Source: Pseudobutyrivibrio ruminis
GTDB lineage: Bacteria; Bacillota; Clostridia; Lachnospirales; Lachnospiraceae
Direction: 5' to 3'
Assembly: GCA_015057315.1 (NCBI GenBank)
Contig: SVER01000008.1
Location: 39,710-103,709 of the forward strand
Length of the DNA stretch: 64,000 nucleotides
The notes beneath the pieces were generated by a model. It worked only from the letters and a program-made list of their open reading frames with translations, made no database searches and was not told where the DNA came from. Positions within the stretch are counted from its first letter, which is position 1, and each line of letters starts with the position of its first letter. Made by a program: the position numbers and the translations under genes. Positions 43,891-53,972 of the stretch are shown here, piece after piece.

Positions 43891-45093
43891 ATGAAAGTTC
43901 TTATTGTAAATAAATTCTTGTACCCAAATGGCGGGTCTGAGACATATATTTTCAAGTTAGGTGAAGCACTTAAGGCACAGGGCCACGAGGTTCAGTATTT
44001 TGGAATGGAACATGAAGGTAGATGTGTAGGTAATGCGGTGAATGCGTATACATCTGATATGGATTTCCATGATGCCAGCAAGCTTGAGAAGCTAACCTAT
44101 CCCCTTAAGACTATTTATTCTAAAGAGGCTAGGGTAAAGATTAGACTTGTTTTAGATGATTTTAAGCCAGATGTTGTACATCTTAATAATTTCAATTATC
44201 AGTTAACACCATCCATGATTTTGGAGATTGTAAAATGGAGAAAGCAGACAGGACATGCATGTAAGATAGTATTTACAGCCCATGATTATCAGCTGGTTTG
44301 TCCTAATCACATGTGTAACAATCCTAACACACATGAGAACTGCGAGAAGTGCCTGAGCGGCAAATTCATTAATTGCACCAAGGGTAAATGTATTCACGGA
44401 AGTACTGCTAAGAGTTTCATTGGTACCTTAGAGGCAACATTCTGGAAGCTGAAGGGCACATACAAATATATCGATACATTTATTTGCTGTAGCCAGTTTA
44501 TGAAGAGCAAGCTGGACGCTAATCCACTGTTTGCACCAAAGACTGTGGCAATTCATAATTTTATAGAAGCAATCCCTTGGGTAGAGGCTGAGAAGGAAGA
44601 TTACGTGCTTTACTTCGGAAGATATTCTGAGGAAAAGGGCATACGTACACTGATTGAGGCAGCCAAGAGAATGCCTGAGGTGAATTTCATCTTCGCTGGC
44701 AAGGGACCATTGGAAGATTTGCTTAAGGGCGTTGATAATATCAAAAATGTGGGCTTTAGGAGCGGTGATGATTTGGCTAATCTGATTCGCAAGGCCAAGA
44801 TGTCTGTTTATTCATCAGAATGGTACGAAAACTGCCCATTCTCAGTAATGGAATCACAGATGTATGGAACACCAGTTATCGGTGCAAATATCGGTGGTAT
44901 TCCAGAGCTTATCCAGGTAGGCAAGACCGGCCTTCTGTACGAGAGCGGAGATGTGGATCAGCTTTGTGATGCAATTCACAGCATTTGGCAGGATGACGCC
45001 AAGGCTAAGGCGATGCATGATGCATGCAAGGAATTGAGCTTTGATACTATTGATGAGTATTTAGAGAAGATAATGGAGATATATGAGGGCTAA
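43891..45093 (+). CDS. GT4 glycosyltransferase
   Basis: A 400-residue GT-B enzyme: MKVLIVNKFLYPNGGSETYI at the N-terminus, a Cys-rich insert (CPNHMCNNPNTHENCEKC, ~130-150) common in capsule GT4 proteins, DYVLYFGRYSEEKGI starting the donor half, and the E-x7-E motif in SEWYENCPFSVMESQ. It transfers a sugar in the cytosol. GGGAG precedes the ATG. Codon use is more biased than in the following genes. Confidence 0.92.
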   Translation: MKVLIVNKFLYPNGGSETYIFKLGEALKAQGHEVQYFGMEHEGRCVGNAVNAYTSDMDFHDASKLEKLTYPLKTIYSKEARVKIRLVLDDFKPDVVHLNNFNYQLTPSMILEIVKWRKQTGHACKIVFTAHDYQLVCPNHMCNNPNTHENCEKCLSGKFINCTKGKCIHGSTAKSFIGTLEATFWKLKGTYKYIDTFICCSQFMKSKLDANPLFAPKTVAIHNFIEAIPWVEAEKEDYVLYFGRYSEEKGIRTLIEAAKRMPEVNFIFAGKGPLEDLLKGVDNIKNVGFRSGDDLANLIRKAKMSVYSSEWYENCPFSVMESQMYGTPVIGANIGGIPELIQVGKTGLLYESGDVDQLCDAIHSIWQDDAKAKAMHDACKELSFDTIDEYLEKIMEIYEG

Positions 45094-45095
45094 AA

Positions 45096-46103
45096 ATGGC
45101 TAGTAGTAAAAGAGATATATGGGTAGATAATGTAAAAGTTATTGCGTGTATTTTGGTTGTACTAGGACATTTTTTTCAATCGATGGTTAAGGCCAATTTG
45201 CTAGCAGATTCATTTGCATATAACTTATTTGAAGACACAATTTATTATTTTCATGTACCGTTGTTTTTTATTTGCAGTGGTTACTTATACCAAAAATATT
45301 CTGTTGTAAATGATATAAGCGCATGGAAAATTAATGTATTGAAGAAGCTTATTGCCCTTGGAATCCCATACTTTGTATTTTCGTTTGCAACATGGATTTT
45401 AAAGAAAGTATTTGCATCATCTGTAAATACAGAAATTGGTGGCTTGGGGTATACTTTATTCAAACATCCAACATCTCCGTATTGGTATTTATATATTTTA
45501 TTTGTATTGTTTGTGATTACATGGACATCTAAAAATGTTAATCAACAGTATTTAATGCTTGTCATATCTGTATGTATGAAGTTGGCATACACGTTTGGCG
45601 TAAGCACAGGTTTGTATATTATAGATAATACATTGGCTAATTGCGTTTGGTTTGTTCTTGGAATGACAATGGCTTATGGTGTGATTAAAATGACAAATGC
45701 CATGATGAGTATATTATTATTTATGGTATTCTTGTTAGGAAGTGCATTGACTGAGTTAGGATATATACATTTTAAATTGCAAGGCTTCATTTGGGCCTTA
45801 ATGGCTTGCTATTCTGTAATTAGTTTGAGTCATTATTTATACAATGATGGTGTTCAGAGTGAATATATGGCAACAATTGCTAAGTATACTATGCCTATAT
45901 TTTTAATGCATACATTGTTTGCAGCACCATTCAGAAGTGTTTTGATTAAGCTTGGAGTTGACAACTTAATCATCCATATAGTCATAGGATTAGTAGCAAG
46001 TTTTGTATGTCCGGTAATTGCAATGATAATTATGGAGAAAATAAAACCATTGGATTTTATGATTTATCCAAATAGATATATTTCTATAAAGAGGAGACAA
46101 TAA
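45096..46103 (+). CDS. Acyltransferase 3 family membrane protein
   Basis: A 335-residue protein with ~10 membrane helices. It begins with the family signature RDIWVDNVKVIACILVVLGH, where the His is catalytic, and has FHVPLFFICSGY. It likely O-acetylates a surface glycan. It starts 2 nt after the GT4 gene and shares one base with the next gene. AT-rich. Confidence 0.88.
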   Translation: MASSKRDIWVDNVKVIACILVVLGHFFQSMVKANLLADSFAYNLFEDTIYYFHVPLFFICSGYLYQKYSVVNDISAWKINVLKKLIALGIPYFVFSFATWILKKVFASSVNTEIGGLGYTLFKHPTSPYWYLYILFVLFVITWTSKNVNQQYLMLVISVCMKLAYTFGVSTGLYIIDNTLANCVWFVLGMTMAYGVIKMTNAMMSILLFMVFLLGSALTELGYIHFKLQGFIWALMACYSVISLSHYLYNDGVQSEYMATIAKYTMPIFLMHTLFAAPFRSVLIKLGVDNLIIHIVIGLVASFVCPVIAMIIMEKIKPLDFMIYPNRYISIKRRQ

Positions 46104-47092
46104 TGGCAGATAAAAATAGATATGAGGCTATAGATGGCTGGCGCGCCTATGCATGTTTAGGAATTGTTGCTATGCATGTCTTGGCAAATGGGAAATATGG
46201 ATTGGATGGATTTATCTATGTACAATTTATTCCAGCTTTAACTAATTTGGTATTTTTGTTCATGACAATTAGTGCTTTTGGAATGTGTTGTGGATATTAT
46301 GACAGAATGATATCTGATAATGTTGATATAGTTTCATTCTATAAGAAAAGGTATAAAAAAATATTACCATTCTTTGCGCTACTATGTTTGTTGGACTTTA
46401 TTGTTTCACCAAGTATTAATTCTCTATATGAAGTGTTTGCAAATTTAACACTTTGCTTTGGACTTATACCTAATGCTGATATAACAGTAATAGGTGTAGG
46501 CTGGTTTTTGGGGACGGTTTTTGTATTCTATTTAATGTTTCCATTTTTTTGTTTTCTACTTGCAGATAAGAAGAGAGCTTGGTTAGGATTTACGGCATCA
46601 TTTATAATGAATATTTTATGCATTAGTTATTTTGACGTAGATAGAAAATCTATTGCTTATAGTTTCGTATATTTTATGGTTGGTGGAATCGTATTTCTTT
46701 ATAGAGAAGAAATATCAAAATTAGTCAAGTTTAAATGTGCAGTTATTATAGTGTTTATAAGCCTAGTTACTATTTATTATTTTGTTGAAAGCAATACAGC
46801 TATTTCACTTTTAATTAATGCTATGGTTTTAGTACTCGCTATAGTTTTTGTTGGTAAAGGAGTTCTTAATAACAAGTTTGTACATTTTATTGGTGGTATA
46901 AGTTTTGAAATATACCTATGTCATATGTTTATATTTAGAGTATTAGAAAAAGCAAATATGCTTAGGCTGACTCAAAATAATTATGTTAATTATTGGTTGA
47001 TATATTTAATAGTATTTATCGGAGCAACAGTGTTTGCTTATATTTCACAAATTGGAATTAATAAAGTAACTAAGTTTTTAATAAAGGAGTAA
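46103..47092 (+). CDS. Acyltransferase 3 family membrane protein
   Basis: A 329-residue protein with ~10 membrane helices, again with the N-terminal signature (YEAIDGWRAYACLGIVAMH). The later FEIYLCHMFIF segment is typical. It probably acylates a different position or sugar from its neighbour. GAGGAG lies upstream. It is 3 nt from the radical SAM gene. Confidence 0.87.
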   Translation: MADKNRYEAIDGWRAYACLGIVAMHVLANGKYGLDGFIYVQFIPALTNLVFLFMTISAFGMCCGYYDRMISDNVDIVSFYKKRYKKILPFFALLCLLDFIVSPSINSLYEVFANLTLCFGLIPNADITVIGVGWFLGTVFVFYLMFPFFCFLLADKKRAWLGFTASFIMNILCISYFDVDRKSIAYSFVYFMVGGIVFLYREEISKLVKFKCAVIIVFISLVTIYYFVESNTAISLLINAMVLVLAIVFVGKGVLNNKFVHFIGGISFEIYLCHMFIFRVLEKANMLRLTQNNYVNYWLIYLIVFIGATVFAYISQIGINKVTKFLIKE

Positions 47093-47095
47093 GAA

Positions 47096-48268
47096 ATGGC
47101 AGAGAAGAAATTAAATGGAACCGTAATTGTAACTTACAGATGTAATGCACGTTGCTCAATGTGCAATAGATATAAGGCACCATCTAAACCTGAGGAAGAA
47201 ATCTCACTTGAGACAATCAAGAAGCTTCCTAAGATGTATTTCACAAACATCACAGGTGGCGAGCCATTCATCAGAACAGATATCAAGGATATCGTTCGTG
47301 AGCTTTATAAGAAGTCGGACCGTATTGTTATCTCTACAAACGGTTTCTTCACAGATAGAATTGTAGACCTTTGCAAGGAATTCCCACAGATTGGTATTCG
47401 TATTTCTATCGAAGGTCTTGAGGAGACAAATAACAAGATTCGTGGTCTTGATAATGGTTTCCAGAGAGGATATCAGACACTTAAGAAGCTTCGCGAGATG
47501 GGTATGAAGGATGTTGGATTTGGTATGACAGTTCAGGATATGAATGCACCTGATCTTGTACCTCTTTACCAGCTTTCTGATGAGATGGGAATGGAGTTTG
47601 CTACAGCATCTCTTCACAACAGCTTCTATTTCGTAGAGGCAAAGAACATTATTAAGGATCGTCCAATGGTTGCTCAGAACTTTGAGAACCTTGTTAATGA
47701 GCTTCTTGCTAGCAAGAGCCCTAAGAAGTGGTTCAGAGCATACTTCAATCACGGACTTATCAACTATATCTATGGACAGAAGAGGCTTCTTCCATGTGAT
47801 ATGTCATTTGATACATTCTTCATCGATCCTTACGGCGATGTAATGCCATGTAATGGTACAAAGGATAAGGAAGTTATGGGTAACCTTAATGAGCAGTCTT
47901 GGGATGAGCTTTGGAACTCTCCAGAAGCAGAGCAGGTTCGTTCAAAGGTTAGATGCTGTGATAGAGATTGCTGGATGATTGGTTCTGTTTCACCTGCAAT
48001 GCACAAGTATATTTGGGTGCCACTATGGTGGGTAATTCGTCATAAGGCTAAGTTCTGGACAAAGAAGAAGTACAGTATGTATGAAAACAAGATTGTTCGT
48101 GATCTTCGCGATGGCAAGGTTACAAAGGAAGAACTTGATAAGTGTAGTACATGTGATATGTGTGCAACAGTAAACAATGGTCTTTCAGCAGCTTCTATGG
48201 AGCAGCTTAAGGATAAGACTGGTGAAGAAATAGTTGATGCAGATATTGCAGCACAGATGGGTAAATAA
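47096..48268 (+). CDS. Radical SAM/SPASM protein
   Basis: A 390-residue protein. TYRCNARCSMCNRYK (~10-24) gives the CxxxCxxC cluster that binds S-adenosylmethionine; NITGGEP and ISIEG follow. The C-terminal part has a SPASM-like Cys set (DPYGDVMPCNG; CCDRDC; CSTCDMC) for auxiliary iron-sulfur clusters. The substrate is unknown; its place among glycan genes suggests modification of a sugar, lipid carrier or small peptide. Codon use is strongly biased, unlike the AT-rich acyltransferases before it, pointing to mosaic origin. Confidence 0.9.
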   Translation: MAEKKLNGTVIVTYRCNARCSMCNRYKAPSKPEEEISLETIKKLPKMYFTNITGGEPFIRTDIKDIVRELYKKSDRIVISTNGFFTDRIVDLCKEFPQIGIRISIEGLEETNNKIRGLDNGFQRGYQTLKKLREMGMKDVGFGMTVQDMNAPDLVPLYQLSDEMGMEFATASLHNSFYFVEAKNIIKDRPMVAQNFENLVNELLASKSPKKWFRAYFNHGLINYIYGQKRLLPCDMSFDTFFIDPYGDVMPCNGTKDKEVMGNLNEQSWDELWNSPEAEQVRSKVRCCDRDCWMIGSVSPAMHKYIWVPLWWVIRHKAKFWTKKKYSMYENKIVRDLRDGKVTKEELDKCSTCDMCATVNNGLSAASMEQLKDKTGEEIVDADIAAQMGK

Positions 48269-48293
48269 TTTATTTGATTGGAGAAAGACATCA

Positions 48294-49439
48294 ATGGTAG
48301 GTGTTTGTATTAAATATTTTCATGAAAATTATGGTGGTATGCTACAGGCGTTTGCTACCACCAAAATGCTTGAAAATCGTGGGATAGATTACGAATTAAT
48401 TAGATATGAAAAGAAGTATTCAATTCCACAGAAAATAAAGTTCATACCACGTCTTTTCAATAGTGTATTGTTGAAGGATAAAAAAGAGGCATTTAATAAA
48501 AAAATGGGTATGAAGAAGCATCCTGAATTTGCAAAAAATGATGCAATTAGAATGGAAGCATTTCACAAGTTTAGAGATGAAAAATTCACTAAACTAGCAG
48601 AGCCAAGTGTTGGTTATGCTAATTTGTGTAAGGATGCTAGAAAATATGATGCAGTAATAACTGGAAGTGATCAATTATGGTCACCTGCAGGATTGCCTAC
48701 CAATTTTTATAATCTGATGTTTGTGCCAGATGATATTAAAAAGATATCTTATGCATCCAGCTTTGGTGTAGGACAGATTCCATGGTATCAAAAGAAGCGT
48801 ACAGCTCAGTTTATTAATCGAATTGAGTACGTTAGTATGCGTGAAAATCGTGGTAGTGAAATCGTAAAAGAGCTTACAGGAAGAGATGTGCCTACAGTTT
48901 TAGATCCAGTATTTTCTTTAAGCAAAGAACAATGGGATGAATATATACCTGTCGAGAAAATATATGATGAGCCATATATTTTCGCTTATTTTTTGGGAGA
49001 AAATCTTGCATACAGAGAAGAAGTAAAAAAACTTGCAAGAGAAACAGGATTAAAGATTGTAGCATTAAGACATCTTGATCAATATGTTGAAACTGATGAG
49101 GATTTTGGTGACTATGCTCCTTATGATGTTGCACCTGATAAATTCTTAAATATTATCAGAGGTGCAGAATACGTTTGTACTGATTCGTTCCACGGAACTT
49201 GTTTCTCAATTATTTATAGAAAGAAGTTTATGATATTTAACCGTTATAGCGATGCTTCTAAGGTATCAAAGAATTCGCGTATTGATTCGCTCTGCGCAAA
49301 TCTCGGTGTTACAGATAGAAGATTTGGCGGAGATGTCATGAGCATAAAGAATGATATTGATTATGTTGATGTGTATAAGCGATTCGATAAAGAAATGGAA
49401 TTGACTAATAGTTATTTAGATAAAGCTTTGTCTTTTTAA
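48294..49439 (+). CDS. Polysaccharide pyruvyl transferase family protein (first of three)
   Basis: A 381-residue protein of the PF04230 family: N-terminal YFHENYGGMLQAFAT, middle ITGSDQLWSP, EYVSMRENRG, and C-terminal VCTDSFHGTCFS. The family adds pyruvate ketals from phosphoenolpyruvate to sugars, giving acidic groups. I chose ATG 48294 with TTGGAGAAAG before it; the longer frame from 48234 overlaps the radical SAM gene. It is 11 nt before the iron-sulfur gene. Confidence 0.9.
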   Translation: MVGVCIKYFHENYGGMLQAFATTKMLENRGIDYELIRYEKKYSIPQKIKFIPRLFNSVLLKDKKEAFNKKMGMKKHPEFAKNDAIRMEAFHKFRDEKFTKLAEPSVGYANLCKDARKYDAVITGSDQLWSPAGLPTNFYNLMFVPDDIKKISYASSFGVGQIPWYQKKRTAQFINRIEYVSMRENRGSEIVKELTGRDVPTVLDPVFSLSKEQWDEYIPVEKIYDEPYIFAYFLGENLAYREEVKKLARETGLKIVALRHLDQYVETDEDFGDYAPYDVAPDKFLNIIRGAEYVCTDSFHGTCFSIIYRKKFMIFNRYSDASKVSKNSRIDSLCANLGVTDRRFGGDVMSIKNDIDYVDVYKRFDKEMELTNSYLDKALSF

Positions 49440-49450
49440 GGGAAATTACG

Positions 49451-50644
49451 ATGTTATTTGAAGAAAAAGAAAAATGTTGTGGTTGTACAGCATGTTATAA
49501 TGCCTGCCCTGTAGGGGCTATAGAGATGAAGCCTGATTTTGAGGGTTTCTTGTATCCGGAAATAAATTCAGATAAGTGTATAAATTGTGGTGCTTGTGAA
49601 CGTGTTTGTCCTATAAAGCAGTATAGTGAGCCAGAAACAGGATTCTTGAAGACTTTTACACTTAGAACAAAGGAAGATGCTGTACTGTCTAATAGTACGT
49701 CAGGTGGATTTACAACTCCTTTAGTTGAATATGTTATCAATAATGGTGGCGTTGTTTGTTGTGCAAGTTATACTAGCGATTTTGAAGTAAAGCATGTGAT
49801 TATTGATAGCCCTGCAAAATTGCAGGATGAAATAAATAAAATGAGAGGTTCGAAGTATGTACAGAGCAATTTGAGCGATGTATACAAGAAAATTAAGGAA
49901 TACGTACTTAATGGTCGAATCGTTTGTTTTATCGGAACAACATGTCAGGTTACAGGTCTGTCTACATATTTAGGGAAGAAGTATGACAATCTTTATTTGG
50001 TAGATGTGGTATGTCACGGAACACCATCTCCAAAATTATTTAAAAAATACTTAGATTATCAAAGAAATAAATATAATTCGGATATAAAGAATATTGTTTT
50101 TAGAAATAAGACATATGGATATCATAGCGGTACTATGAAAATGGAGTTTGAGAACGGTAAAGTTTATTATGGTAGCGCTAGAGTGGATTATATGCTTAAG
50201 AGCTTTTTTAAAGAAATATCCTCTAGACCAAGTTGTTATGAGTGTAAGTTTAAGACTAAGAAACGTTATAGTGATTATACTATCTATGATGCTTGGCATG
50301 CCTCAGAAATAGCTGGTATTAATGACGATGATAAGGGATTCACTCATGTTATTGTTCATTCCGAAAAGGGAATAAATCTCCTGAGGACTATTTGTGATAA
50401 ATATGAAATGTATGAGGTTGATGGTGATTTAGCAGTTGAACTTGATGGTGTCATGGTGACTCGTTCTGCAGTGCCACATCCTAGACGCAAAGAATATTAC
50501 GAAAACTTATCTAATAGTGATTTGGATTCACATATTAATTCTTTTATTCCGGTTACAAAAAAGGATTATTTCTTGGAAAATACAAAGACCTTTTTCTATA
50601 AATGCGGATTAATGGATACTATGAGAAAACTTAAAAAAGCGTAG
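49451..50644 (+). CDS. FrhB-like iron-sulfur protein (F420 hydrogenase/dehydrogenase beta-subunit family)
   Basis: A 397-residue protein. N-terminal ferredoxin part with two cluster motifs (CCGCTACYNACP; CINCGACERVCP). The rest matches the FrhB domains: STSGGFTTPLVEYVI, KMRGSKYVQS, GTTCQVTGL, VCHGTPSPKLF, a Cys pair in SCYECKFK and SDYTIYDAWH. The family is often beside pyruvyl transferases in capsule loci, with unknown reaction; a flavin- and cluster-dependent redox step on a sugar is an inference. Confidence 0.88.
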   Translation: MLFEEKEKCCGCTACYNACPVGAIEMKPDFEGFLYPEINSDKCINCGACERVCPIKQYSEPETGFLKTFTLRTKEDAVLSNSTSGGFTTPLVEYVINNGGVVCCASYTSDFEVKHVIIDSPAKLQDEINKMRGSKYVQSNLSDVYKKIKEYVLNGRIVCFIGTTCQVTGLSTYLGKKYDNLYLVDVVCHGTPSPKLFKKYLDYQRNKYNSDIKNIVFRNKTYGYHSGTMKMEFENGKVYYGSARVDYMLKSFFKEISSRPSCYECKFKTKKRYSDYTIYDAWHASEIAGINDDDKGFTHVIVHSEKGINLLRTICDKYEMYEVDGDLAVELDGVMVTRSAVPHPRRKEYYENLSNSDLDSHINSFIPVTKKDYFLENTKTFFYKCGLMDTMRKLKKA

Positions 50645-50677
50645 CAATTAAATGTTATTAATAGTCTAGGGGGATTA

Positions 50678-51751
50678 ATGAAATTGGTTAGTGTAATTGT
50701 AGCTGTATATAATGTTGAGCAGTATATTGAAAAATGCCTAATCTCTATTAAGAATCAAACATATACAGATATTGAAGTTATTTTGATTGATGATGGCTCT
50801 AAGGATACTTCGGGCAAGATATGTGAAGAAATAGCTGCATCTGACAATAGATTTAGGGTTATCCATAAAGAGAATGAAGGCTTAGGTTTTGCAAGAAATA
50901 CTGGGTTGGAATATGTTTCTGGAGACTATGTAGTTTTTATCGATGGAGATGATTTCCTAGAGCCAAATATGATAGAGACTCTTGTGAAGTATCAAAGTGA
51001 AACACATTCTGACATGATTATCTGTGGCTTTAAAAGATATATCGATGCAAATCAGATAAAAGATATTTCGAAAATAAAAGAGCCTGTTTCATTTGAAGGC
51101 GAAAAAGAAATAATGGAAAAGATTCTTTGCCCCATTATAGGAAATGATGCATCAAAGAATAGCAATGATGGGCGAGAGATGTGTGTATGGACAAATTTAT
51201 ATTCTATGGATGTAATTAAGAGATATAATTTGAGATTTGTTTCTGAAAAAGTATATCTATCAGAAGACTTTTTCTTTAATATTCCTTATATCAAACATTC
51301 AAAGAAGATTACGATGATACCAGAATGTCTGTACAATTACAGATATAATCCTGCGTCATTATCTAATTCATATCGTCCTAATCGTTTTACATTACTTGAA
51401 AATTTTATGGAACGAGCTAGAACGATGTTGGATGATGAAGGAATAAGCCAATATTCTTCAAAGAGACTTCAGAGATTATATTTCCTGAAGTTTAGAAAGA
51501 CATTGCTCCAGATAAGTGCTGCAAATATCTCTAAAGCTGAAAAGAAAGACAAGGTGACTTTAGCAGTATCAGCCAAGCAATGTATAGATGCTTTAGAGGG
51601 GTATCCTATAGATGATGTTAAATTGAATGATGCTATTATGCTAAAAATGATAAAGGCAAAAAAGGTGTCACGTTTGATGGCGTATATGACTTTACAGAGA
51701 TATATGCTTAATATCAGAGATTTGATTAATAAAGTTAGAAACAATAATTAG
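50678..51751 (+). CDS. GT2 glycosyltransferase
   Basis: A 357-residue GT-A enzyme: VSVIVAVYNVEQYIEKCL, IDDGSKDTSG and VFIDGDDFLEP (metal site ~86). The C-terminal part is helical and basic. GGGGG lies 6 nt upstream of the ATG. It resembles the next gene in its first 100 residues. Confidence 0.9.
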   Translation: MKLVSVIVAVYNVEQYIEKCLISIKNQTYTDIEVILIDDGSKDTSGKICEEIAASDNRFRVIHKENEGLGFARNTGLEYVSGDYVVFIDGDDFLEPNMIETLVKYQSETHSDMIICGFKRYIDANQIKDISKIKEPVSFEGEKEIMEKILCPIIGNDASKNSNDGREMCVWTNLYSMDVIKRYNLRFVSEKVYLSEDFFFNIPYIKHSKKITMIPECLYNYRYNPASLSNSYRPNRFTLLENFMERARTMLDDEGISQYSSKRLQRLYFLKFRKTLLQISAANISKAEKKDKVTLAVSAKQCIDALEGYPIDDVKLNDAIMLKMIKAKKVSRLMAYMTLQRYMLNIRDLINKVRNNN

Positions 51752-51779
51752 TTTGGTTCAAGTATAAAAGGTGTGTGAA

Positions 51780-52745
51780 ATGGATAGTGAGACAATAAAG
51801 CCAAAAGTATCGGTGATTATGCCAGTTTACAATGGTGAGAAAGTTTGCGAAAGAGCCATTAAGAGCGTCCTCAATCAGTCTTATAAAAACATAGAATTAA
51901 TAGTTATTAATGATGGTTCCACCGATAGGACAGCTGAAATAGTAAAAAGTATTTCCGATGAGGATGATAGACTATTACTTATTAATCAGACAAATGGTGG
52001 AGTATCTAATGCAAGAAATGCGGGATTAAAAGCTGCAGGCGGGGAATTTATAGCTTTTATAGATGCTGATGACTACATGAATAGCTTATTTATTGAAACA
52101 CTAATTAGCTTGATATTAAAGGAAAACACTGATTTGGCTATGTGTGGTTATAAAAATGTATATGCAGATGGTAGCCAAAGTGTAAGACATATTGCATCTG
52201 GTGAAGATATGAAAGATACACTGGAGAAAAATCTTAAAATAAATTGGATAAATATTCTTTGGAATAAAATTTACAGAAAAGAATATATTACTCAGTTGTT
52301 TAATACTAAGAAATCAATGGGAGAAGATTTGGAATTTAATATTAAGTATTTCCTTAATATAGGTTCTATTAGTGTAATTGATGAGCCTCTGTACGAATAC
52401 ACCCACGATAGTGTTGGTTCACTTACTAAAAATGACAGACTCGTGTGGGATGCTATTGTTAGTGACTGGATTAGTGTTAAAGAGTTGACTAAAAAGAATA
52501 TTAATGATGCTCTTATCAATGATAGAATGATGGATCAGTTACTTTTTGCAATAAGTGGACAGAAGGATAAAGATTCTGTTAAGGAAATGCTTAAAAGTAT
52601 TAGATGTAATACTGAGTTGAATAGATTGTTAAATGAAAGTAAATTTTCAAAGTTTAAATATAAGGCGTTTCGTTGCTTAATTAATTGGCAAGCAAGTAAT
52701 TTATTATTTAGAACATTTGAAATAAAAAGGAATGTTGGTCGATAA
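51780..52745 (+). CDS. GT2 glycosyltransferase
   Basis: A 321-residue GT-A enzyme: VSVIMPVYNGEKVCERAI, INDGSTDRT, AFIDADDYMN. ATG 51780 is placed 8 nt after AAAGG; an in-frame GTG at 51771 sits within that site. Confidence 0.89.
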   Translation: MDSETIKPKVSVIMPVYNGEKVCERAIKSVLNQSYKNIELIVINDGSTDRTAEIVKSISDEDDRLLLINQTNGGVSNARNAGLKAAGGEFIAFIDADDYMNSLFIETLISLILKENTDLAMCGYKNVYADGSQSVRHIASGEDMKDTLEKNLKINWINILWNKIYRKEYITQLFNTKKSMGEDLEFNIKYFLNIGSISVIDEPLYEYTHDSVGSLTKNDRLVWDAIVSDWISVKELTKKNINDALINDRMMDQLLFAISGQKDKDSVKEMLKSIRCNTELNRLLNESKFSKFKYKAFRCLINWQASNLLFRTFEIKRNVGR

Positions 52746-52807
52746 GTTTTTATAATTAGAGATTTATGGGGCGATTAAAGGTTTTTTAAGAGGTTGAAAA
52801 AACGGTT

Positions 52808-53959
52808 TTGAGAAATATTATAAGTAACAAATATATTAGGATAGATGCTATTCAAATAGTTGCATTTCTGGTTACACTTCATGGTTTGCTATTCGAATCA
52901 GATTTTACTAGAAGACCATATATAACTTATTTTAAAAGTGTAACTATATTATGCATTGTCATATTTTGGATAATAGCATTAATTCAAAATAAACCATATG
53001 CTAGGAATGTAGTGTATCTTTTGATTCCATGTTTAGTTGGATATCGTACTGCGACTAAAATGTATAATGAGAACATTATTTTTCTTTTACTACTAATGTT
53101 TTTATGTCGCAGGGATACAATTGACAAAATTATAAAGGTGGCTTATTGCACAACAAAAGTGTTTTTTTGGATACATTTTTTCATATTTTTTGTATCAAGG
53201 ATTGTTCCTATAGGGGTAAGTGATAATTTTCTCATTGGTGAGATGGGTATGAGATATTATTTCTTTACAACACATCCTAATACAATTGCACGTATTTTTA
53301 TTTTTTACATAGCTTTAAGTTGCTTTGTTTATAATTTAGATTTATCAATATTCAAATGGTTGATTATATTTACTGTTACAGTAGTGCTATATTATTTAAC
53401 CAAATCAGATGCTGTTTATTTGATATTTGTATGCTTTTTACTATCTCATTTAGCCGAGAATGAAAAAGTCGATAAAATGCTAACTTATGCTACAAAGTAT
53501 GGAATACCATTCTTTTTGATTTTTTCTTTGAGTTTGGCCTGGTCATTGAGCATTCCTTTTTTATATCAGTTTTTAAAGAAATTGGATTTGATGATGAGTT
53601 ATAGACTTACATCAAATTTAAAAGCTTTGAGTTTGTATAGTCCGACATTTTTAGGACAGAATAGTGTTTTTGGTAAGGAATTTGTCTATCAGGGAGTAAC
53701 TTATAACTATATTTACGCAGATAATATGTATATATATACAGTTCTGCATTGGGGAATTTTTTATTTGCTATTAATGGCAATTTTGTTGTTTCTTACTGCT
53801 GAAAAGTTAGACTTTAAATCAAAAATGATGATTATTGTTCTGTTACTTTATGGAATTGGTGAGAATGGTGTTACACCAGTATATGTTTCATATTCATTAC
53901 TTATTGCATACAGTGTATTAATAAAAAGTGAATCAAAAAAAATAAGTATACATATTTAA
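52808..53959 (+). CDS. Wzy-like O-antigen/EPS polymerase candidate
   Basis: A 383-residue, very AT-rich membrane protein with ~10-11 hydrophobic segments and a larger external loop (~250-310). No strong family signature, but length, topology and place in the locus fit a repeat-unit polymerase. FFTTHPNTIARI resembles the conserved loop of Wzy-like proteins. TTG start; the upstream ribosome site is AGAGG. Confidence 0.65.
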   Translation: MRNIISNKYIRIDAIQIVAFLVTLHGLLFESDFTRRPYITYFKSVTILCIVIFWIIALIQNKPYARNVVYLLIPCLVGYRTATKMYNENIIFLLLLMFLCRRDTIDKIIKVAYCTTKVFFWIHFFIFFVSRIVPIGVSDNFLIGEMGMRYYFFTTHPNTIARIFIFYIALSCFVYNLDLSIFKWLIIFTVTVVLYYLTKSDAVYLIFVCFLLSHLAENEKVDKMLTYATKYGIPFFLIFSLSLAWSLSIPFLYQFLKKLDLMMSYRLTSNLKALSLYSPTFLGQNSVFGKEFVYQGVTYNYIYADNMYIYTVLHWGIFYLLLMAILLFLTAEKLDFKSKMMIIVLLLYGIGENGVTPVYVSYSLLIAYSVLIKSESKKISIHI

Positions 53960-53972
53960 ATGAGAGGGAACT

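Noticed and set aside
47204..47752. 182-codon minus-strand ORF
   Set aside because: It is antisense to the radical SAM core; the length comes from the biased codon use of that gene.
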